In this document: in pieces, positions 4,118-8,068 of the stretch
How the letters are laid out: every line of letters starts with the position of its first letter
Position numbering within the stretch: position 1 is the stretch's first letter
Source of the DNA: Trebonia sp.
GTDB lineage: Bacteria > Actinomycetota > Actinomycetes > Streptosporangiales > Streptosporangiaceae
Length of the DNA stretch: 8,068 nucleotides
Reading direction: 5' to 3'
Assembly: GCA_030038035.1 (NCBI GenBank)
Contig: JASHPP010000760.1
Coordinates: 1-8,068, forward strand
Notes under the pieces: model-generated
Seen by the model: the letters and a program-made list of their open reading frames with translations, nothing else
Database searches by the model: none
Told to the model about the DNA's origin: nothing
Made by a program: the position numbers and the translations under genes

Positions 4118-4909
4118 ATGACCACCTCGCAACCCATCGACGTCGCGGACCTGATCCGCGAGCTCAACGAGTCCAACGACACGCTGGAAGACCAGTACCT
4201 GCGCGCGCGGGACGCGGCCGACCGGGCCGCGCGCGCCGAAGAGGCCGCCGGGCAGGCGGCGGCCTCCGCCCGCCAGGCGAAGGTCGCGCACCAGGCCATC
4301 CAGGCCGAACAGCGGCGGCACGCGGCACTGCCACGGCAGGTGATGTTCGCGCTGGTGACCGTGGCACTGGACGGCCTCGCGTGCTACTTCGCCGCGCAGG
4401 CCCTCGACGGAAGCCAGGACGCCACGCTGGTGTGGACGTTCCTCTTCCTGGCCGTGCTCGCCGGCGGTGAGGTCACCCTCGACGTCTACCGTGACCGGCA
4501 CCGGCGGGCCTGGCGCTCGCTCGTCGCCTTCCTCGGCGCCTTCATCCTGCTGCTCGGCGTCCTCCGGTTCTGGTACCTGGCGACGATCGGGGTCGGCGAC
4601 CCGGTGGCGGCCGTGGCAGGCGCGGCCCTGTTCACCGGGGCGACGGCCGTCTTCGTGTTCATCGGCTACCGCGCGCTGCGGGCGGCCGAGACGCCGTTGG
4701 CGTGGCGGGCGCGGCGCAGGGCCAGGGCGGCGTCCCGGGCGGCGCAGGAGGCCCGCGAGTCGGCCGACAGGGACGCGGTGCACCGGGATCAGCTCGTCGA
4801 CGCCTACCTGAGGCAGATACGGCGCGCGGCGCTGCGGACATGCCCGACCGCGCAACTGCCGACGCTGGAGGCCGCGGCCAGGGAGCACCTGCACGGGAAG
4901 GGGACCTAA
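4118..4909 (+). CDS. Coiled-coil membrane protein with four predicted helices
   Basis: I do not recognise a family. The 263-aa product has a soluble N-terminus: LIRELNESNDTLEDQYLRAR is acidic and helical, and an Ala/Arg/Glu/Gln-rich probable coiled coil runs to about residue 70. Four hydrophobic segments follow at about 74-96, 103-122, 134-157 and 162-184. The short loop RDRHRRAWR (125-133) and the tail RARRRARAASRAA are strongly basic, so both termini and the middle loop should be cytoplasmic. The last 70 residues form another charged helical stretch. ATG 4118 is chosen because AGGAG lies 8 nt upstream (4105-4109); the frame is open to TTG 4046, but that has no good ribosome binding site and lies in the operator candidate. 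The OmpA-domain lipoprotein gene begins 1 nt after its stop, so the two products very likely work together at the envelope. A scaffold or sensor role is speculative. Confidence 0.85.
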   Translation: MTTSQPIDVADLIRELNESNDTLEDQYLRARDAADRAARAEEAAGQAAASARQAKVAHQAIQAEQRRHAALPRQVMFALVTVALDGLACYFAAQALDGSQDATLVWTFLFLAVLAGGEVTLDVYRDRHRRAWRSLVAFLGAFILLLGVLRFWYLATIGVGDPVAAVAGAALFTGATAVFVFIGYRALRAAETPLAWRARRRARAASRAAQEARESADRDAVHRDQLVDAYLRQIRRAALRTCPTAQLPTLEAAAREHLHGKGT

Positions 4910-4910
4910 G

Positions 4911-6071
4911 GTGCAGGCGCCAGCGCGGGCCTTCTCCCGGCGCGCCGCAGCGCTGGGAGCACTGCTGGTCTGCCTGTCGGGCTGCGGCTTCCTGCACGGG
5001 TCCTCGGCGCACGGCGGGACGCTGACCCTCCCCGCGGCCCGGCCAGCCGTGCTGGTCGTGATCACCAACCCGGACTCGCCCGCGGCGATGCGGGAAACAG
5101 GGGCGCTCATCGCCGCGACCGCGCGGACCGGGGAGAAAGTGATCATACTCGGCGATGACGCCGGGGCCACCCTGGCGGCCTCGACTGCCCCGCCTCCTCC
5201 TGCAGTCCAGGCACCCGTCCAGCCTGCGCCGCCCGGCCCGGACCCGACAAGCTTCCAGCGAGCCCGCTATGCGAAGGCGCTGGTGGAGTACCGGGCAGCC
5301 GTGCTGCGCGATAGGGCGACGCTCGGCGAACTCCAGCAGGCCGAGCTCACGGCATGGGCAACCAGCCTCCTCGCGGGCGTCCGCACCCAGCTGACCGCAC
5401 AGCGTGACCAGGGCCCGGATATCGCGGCGAGCCTGGGCGCGGCGGCCGCGGACCTATGGAGCCTGCGGCAGACCGGTTACGGTGGCGACACGGGAGCCGT
5501 CATCGCGATCGTGGGCGTCGACGAGACCGCGCAGTCCGTCCCCGTCCCGCCCGCGGGGCTGCTGGGAAGCACGGTCGTGGTCGACGACTTCCCGGCAAGC
5601 GGCGGCGGCGAAGCCGCCTGGCGGGCCAGCCTGATGCAGGCAGGCGCGAGCAAGGTGGTCGTGCTCACCGGCGCGGACGGCGACCTGCTCGCACCGGCGG
5701 TCGGACAGGCCCTCGACGGCGCGATCGCCGCCCCGCTGACCAGCGTCCTGTTCGGCCTCGGCCAGTACAGGCTCACCGCCGCCGCGCTCCCGCAGCTTCG
5801 CCGGCTGCTGCGGCTGCTGACCATCCAGTATCCGGACGCCACGGCAACCATCATCGGCTACACCGACGACCTCCCGACTCCGGGCGGGAACCAGCGGCTC
5901 TCGCAGCTCCGCGCGCGGGCGGTTGCGGACTGGCTCACGGACCACGGGGTGGCGAGCTACCGGCTGCAGGTCTACGGCGACGGTGCCACGGACCCGGTTG
6001 CCCCCAATACGGCGACCGGGCAGCCGCTCGACCGCCGTGTCGAGGTCATCGTCGACCCAGCCGTGTCGTAA
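4911..6071 (+). CDS. Lipoprotein with C-terminal OmpA-like domain
   Basis: The 386-aa product starts with a lipoprotein signal: basic RRAAALGALLVC, then the lipobox LSGC with Cys25 as the lipidated residue. It should sit on the outer face of the membrane. Residues 44-81 look like a beta-alpha-beta unit (PAVLVVITNPDS ... KVIILG). A Pro-rich linker (93-112) and a helical region (113-186) follow, then more beta/alpha sequence (AVIAIVGVDE, STVVVDDF, KVVVLTG). The OmpA-type domain spans about 280-382 with the peptidoglycan-binding signature: GYTDD (Asp319), NQRLSQLRARAV (Arg334) and LDRRVEV (Arg375-Arg376), where Asp replaces the usual Asn before RR. The GTG start is 1 nt after the stop of the preceding gene and uses GGGAAGGGGA at 4895-4904, so translation is coupled. 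It probably anchors the complex to peptidoglycan. The function of the middle part is unknown. Confidence 0.88.
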   Translation: MQAPARAFSRRAAALGALLVCLSGCGFLHGSSAHGGTLTLPAARPAVLVVITNPDSPAAMRETGALIAATARTGEKVIILGDDAGATLAASTAPPPPAVQAPVQPAPPGPDPTSFQRARYAKALVEYRAAVLRDRATLGELQQAELTAWATSLLAGVRTQLTAQRDQGPDIAASLGAAAADLWSLRQTGYGGDTGAVIAIVGVDETAQSVPVPPAGLLGSTVVVDDFPASGGGEAAWRASLMQAGASKVVVLTGADGDLLAPAVGQALDGAIAAPLTSVLFGLGQYRLTAAALPQLRRLLRLLTIQYPDATATIIGYTDDLPTPGGNQRLSQLRARAVADWLTDHGVASYRLQVYGDGATDPVAPNTATGQPLDRRVEVIVDPAVS

Positions 6072-6104
6072 GCCGCGCAGCGCGATGCGGTGACCGTCAG
6101 GTCA
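6072..6104. terminator. Weak dyad between convergent operons
   Basis: Only 25 nt separate the lipoprotein stop from the response regulator stop. TGACC (6091-6095) and GGTCA (6100-6104) pair around a 4-nt loop, GTCA, and overlap the response regulator stop codon. CCGC (6073-6076) and GCGG (6087-6090) can also pair. There is no T-run on either side, so this is at best a weak bidirectional terminator. Confidence 0.25.
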
Positions 6105-6768
6105 GCCGACGTTCGGCGGCCCAGCGGGTGAGCTGGTGCCTGGAGGACAGCTGCAGCTTGCGCAGCACCGACGACACGTGGCTTTCCACGGTCTTGACCG
6201 AGATGTACAGCTCCCTGGCGATCTCCTTGTAGGTGTAGCCCTGGGCGATCAGCCGGAGGACCTCGCGTTCGCGGCTCGTCAGCTGGTCGAGCTCGGGGTC
6301 GAAGGACGGCTTGACGTCCTCGGGCGACGGGGCGGCGGCGAACGCGTCGAGCACGAACCCGGCCAGCCGGTGCGAGAACACCGCGTCGCCGCCGGCCACG
6401 CGCGCGATCGCGTCCGCCAGGTCGGCCGTGCTGATCGTCTTCGTCACGTAGCCGCGGGCGCCTGCCCTGATCACGGCGATCACGTCCTCGGGCGCGTCGG
6501 AGGCGGACAGCGCGAGGAACCTCACATCGGGGTGCTCCTTCTTCACCGCGGCGATGACGGCCTGCCCGCCGCCGCCCGGCAGGTGCACGTCGAGCAGCAC
6601 AACGTCGGGAACGAGCCGGCCGATCAGCTCGATCGCGGGGGCGACATCCTCGGCCTCCCCGACCACCTCGACCTGGCGGCCGAGTTCAGCGCGCACACCG
6701 GACCGGAACAGGCCGTGGTCGTCGACAAGCACCACGCGCGGCGGAGCCGCGCGCACCGCGCCGCTCAC
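6097..6768 (-). CDS. NarL/FixJ-type response regulator
   Basis: The 223-aa protein is a complete two-component response regulator. The receiver domain (about 11-127) has the acidic pair Asp16-Asp17, the phosphorylated Asp60 in VVLLDVHLP, Ser88 in LALSASD and Lys110 in YVTK. A linker of about 30 residues leads to a LuxR-type helix-turn-helix (about 155-217) with LTSREREVLRLIAQGYTYKEI and KTVESHVSSVLRKL. Phosphorylation should promote dimerisation and DNA binding. The GTG start overlaps the stop of the kinase gene by 4 nt (GTGA), and the ribosome binding site GGGGGGGAG lies inside the kinase 3' end (6775-6783), so the pair is translated together. The targets cannot be read from sequence. The protein resembles the regulators that pair with PspC-domain kinases in actinobacteria, such as the MacRS type, but I do not assign that name. 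Confidence 0.94.
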   Translation of the reverse strand: MSGAVRAAPPRVVLVDDHGLFRSGVRAELGRQVEVVGEAEDVAPAIELIGRLVPDVVLLDVHLPGGGGQAVIAAVKKEHPDVRFLALSASDAPEDVIAVIRAGARGYVTKTISTADLADAIARVAGGDAVFSHRLAGFVLDAFAAAPSPEDVKPSFDPELDQLTSREREVLRLIAQGYTYKEIARELYISVKTVESHVSSVLRKLQLSSRHQLTRWAAERRLT

Positions 6769-8068
6769 CGGGTGCTCCCCCCCGCCCCGGACCGCGGCTG
6801 CCCGGCCGGCGTCGCGGTCCGCGGCATCGTCAAGGTCACCTTCGTCCCCTCACCGGGTGCGGAGTTCACGATCGCCGAGCCGCCGTGCCTGGTCATCCGG
6901 CCGTGGATCGACTCCGCCAGCCCCTTCCGGTCGCCGGGAACCGCCTCCGGGTCAAAGCCCTTGCCACGGTCCCTGATCGCTACCTCCACCTGGTCCGGCT
7001 CGACCTCGGCGTACAGCGAGACCACGCTGGCACCCGACCACTTCGCTGCGTTGACGGTCGCCTCGCGGGCCGCCGCGAGCAGGGCGGCGAGATCGTCGTC
7101 GAGCGGGCAGTCGCCGACGGTCACCACTTCGACCGGAATCCCGTGCCTGGCCTCGACGTCCTTCTGGATCTGCCGGATGCCGGCCGCGAACGACGTCACG
7201 TCGGCGTCCCCGGGGGAGCGGCCCTCGAACAGCCACGATCGCAGCTCGCGCTCCTGCGCCCTGGCAAGCTGCACGACCTGCTGCGGGTCGTCGGCGCGGC
7301 GCTGGATGAGCGCGAGCGTCTGCAGCACCGAGTCGTGCACCCGGGCGGCCATATCGGCCCGCTCCTCCGCCCTGGCCCTTGCCTGTCGCTCGAGCACCAG
7401 GTCCCGGGCGATCCGCAGCCACCAGGGGCCGAGCAGCAGCACGAGCCCGCCGGCCGCAAGCATGACGCCGGCGAGCGGGCGCAGCATGGTGGCCTTCTCG
7501 TGCGACGTCAGCAGCCAGACGAGCCCGGCGGCTATCAGCGCGACCCCCGCGATGATCCGGATCCACAGGCCGCGCCGCGCTCTGTCCCCGCTGGGACCGA
7601 GGCTCTCCAGCGGTTCGACCAGGCGCCGCATCGCCGCCCGCTCGCTGTCGGACGCATTCCGCCAGATGAGCGCGAGGCACGCCACGCTTACGACCTGCGG
7701 CCAGCCGTCGGTCTCGAGCAGGCCGTCGTTCAGCACGCCGGCCAGGAGCAGCAGCACGCAAAAGACCGAGGCAACCCCGACGGCCAGGGCGATGCCGCGG
7801 GAGTCGTGCCGCGCCCTGCTGCCAATGCTGGCTTCGGAGTCCTTCGCCGGGATCATCAGCCAGGCGCCGAGATAGAACGGAATCGCCCAGCCCTGGCTGA
7901 ACAGCCCCAGGACCACGAACACGATGCGGACCGCCGTCGGGCTGAAGCCGCACCACGCGGCCAGACCCGCCGCGACCCCGCCCAGCAGGCGGTCCTCCGG
8001 GTCGCGGCGCAGCGGTCCGCCGCCAGGGTGCCACCACCGGTGCGCCCGGCCGGGGCGCCGCGGCCAGT
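6765..8068 (-). CDS. PspC-domain sensor histidine kinase (5' end missing)
   Basis: The frame stays open from 8066 to the stop at 6765, so the start lies beyond the window; GTG 7922 is internal. The visible 433 codons begin with an Arg/Trp-rich N-terminus and a PspC domain (LRRDPEDRLLGGVAAGLAAW, then a membrane helix to about WLMIPA). Further predicted membrane segments follow near IALAVGVASVFCVLLLLAGV, PQVVSVACLALIW, IRIIAGVALIAAGLVWLL and LAGVMLAAGGLVLLLG. The HisKA_3 dimerisation region has the phospho-acceptor His in ARVHDSVLQTL (codon 7335-7337). The ATPase domain has EATVNAAKWSG (N box), DRGKGFDP (G1) and KGLAESIHGRM (G2), ending near TLTMPR. It should autophosphorylate and pass phosphate to the response regulator overlapping its 3' end. 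PspC domains are linked to envelope stress, so a membrane or cell-wall signal is likely but unproven. Confidence 0.93.
   Translation of the reverse strand, partial: WPRRPGRAHRWWHPGGGPLRRDPEDRLLGGVAAGLAAWCGFSPTAVRIVFVVLGLFSQGWAIPFYLGAWLMIPAKDSEASIGSRARHDSRGIALAVGVASVFCVLLLLAGVLNDGLLETDGWPQVVSVACLALIWRNASDSERAAMRRLVEPLESLGPSGDRARRGLWIRIIAGVALIAAGLVWLLTSHEKATMLRPLAGVMLAAGGLVLLLGPWWLRIARDLVLERQARARAEERADMAARVHDSVLQTLALIQRRADDPQQVVQLARAQERELRSWLFEGRSPGDADVTSFAAGIRQIQKDVEARHGIPVEVVTVGDCPLDDDLAALLAAAREATVNAAKWSGASVVSLYAEVEPDQVEVAIRDRGKGFDPEAVPGDRKGLAESIHGRMTRHGGSAIVNSAPGEGTKVTLTMPRTATPAGQPRSGAGGSTR
6775..6783 (-). promoter_or_regulatory. G7 tract serving as response regulator ribosome binding site
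   Basis: On the minus strand GGGGGGGAG ends 6 nt before GTG 6768. It lies within the last codons of the kinase (GGSTR). It is a strong Shine-Dalgarno sequence and also a homopolymer prone to slippage, which would alter only the kinase tail. Confidence 0.5.

Noticed and set aside
4088..5170. 360-codon minus frame opposite the membrane/OmpA operon
   Set aside because: It is antisense to two genes with clear membrane, lipobox and start signals, and its composition is biased filler.
4118..6071. MotAB/ExbBD/Zorya-like stator pair
   Set aside because: The four-helix protein lacks the large cytoplasmic loop between helices 2 and 3. Its partner has a lipoprotein signal, not a membrane helix with an ion-binding Asp. 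Only the general layout is similar.
6136..7875. Very long plus-strand open frame (579 codons) opposite the two-component genes
   Set aside because: It is antisense to two genes with complete, recognisable domains, and its product is low-complexity Arg/Ser/Ala. Such shadows are expected in GC-rich coding DNA.
1..8068. MacR-type palindrome TGAGTAC-N2-GTACTCA
   Set aside because: I looked for it because of the PspC kinase/NarL regulator pair. Only an isolated half-like GGAGTAC at 4106-4112 is present, which is not enough.
1..8068. tRNA, rRNA, CRISPR array, insertion sequence, attachment site or replication origin
   Set aside because: No cloverleaf, spaced identical repeats, transposase, terminal inverted repeats with target duplications, or DnaA-box cluster was seen on either strand.

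Overview
The window comes from a high-GC actinomycete. The genes are GC-rich with strongly G/C-biased third codon positions, GTG starts are frequent, and there is an XRE/DUF5753 regulator paired with DUF397 proteins, an arrangement typical of Streptomyces and related filamentous actinobacteria. I see no rRNA, tRNA, CRISPR array, transposase or phage gene. No gene carries a symbol I would assign with confidence.

Layout, left to right. (1) Positions 1-875, plus strand: a charged, soluble protein of unknown function. Its likely GTG start at 66 overlaps the stop of a possible 13-codon leader peptide. (2) 894-1700, minus strand, tail to tail with it: an alpha/beta-hydrolase with a complete Ser-Asp-His triad. 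(3) 1701-2088: a gene-free leader and spacer rich in CCGG and inverted repeats. (4) 2089-3576, minus strand: an XRE/DUF5753 regulator, a DUF397 gene 42 nt behind it, a strong intrinsic terminator, and then a second DUF397 gene that appears to have its own good promoter. This block and its promoter regions are clearly less GC-rich than the flanks. (5) 3577-4117: a 541-nt divergent intergenic region. (6) 4118-6071, plus strand: a tightly coupled two-gene operon for a coiled-coil four-helix membrane protein and a lipoprotein ending in an OmpA-type peptidoglycan-binding domain. (7) 6097-8068, minus strand: a NarL-type response regulator and a PspC-domain histidine kinase. The kinase runs off the right edge, and its 3' end overlaps the regulator start by 4 nt.

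The most interesting signal is in region 5. The same dyad, TTGGCAT(G/T)TGCCA, occurs twice. One copy abuts the -10-like element of the XRE gene. The other lies about 60 nt upstream of the membrane/OmpA operon, over its best -35-like hexamer. The simplest reading is that one regulator, possibly the XRE protein itself, controls both divergent units. That would tie an XRE/DUF397 module to an uncharacterised envelope operon. It is an inference from sequence only.
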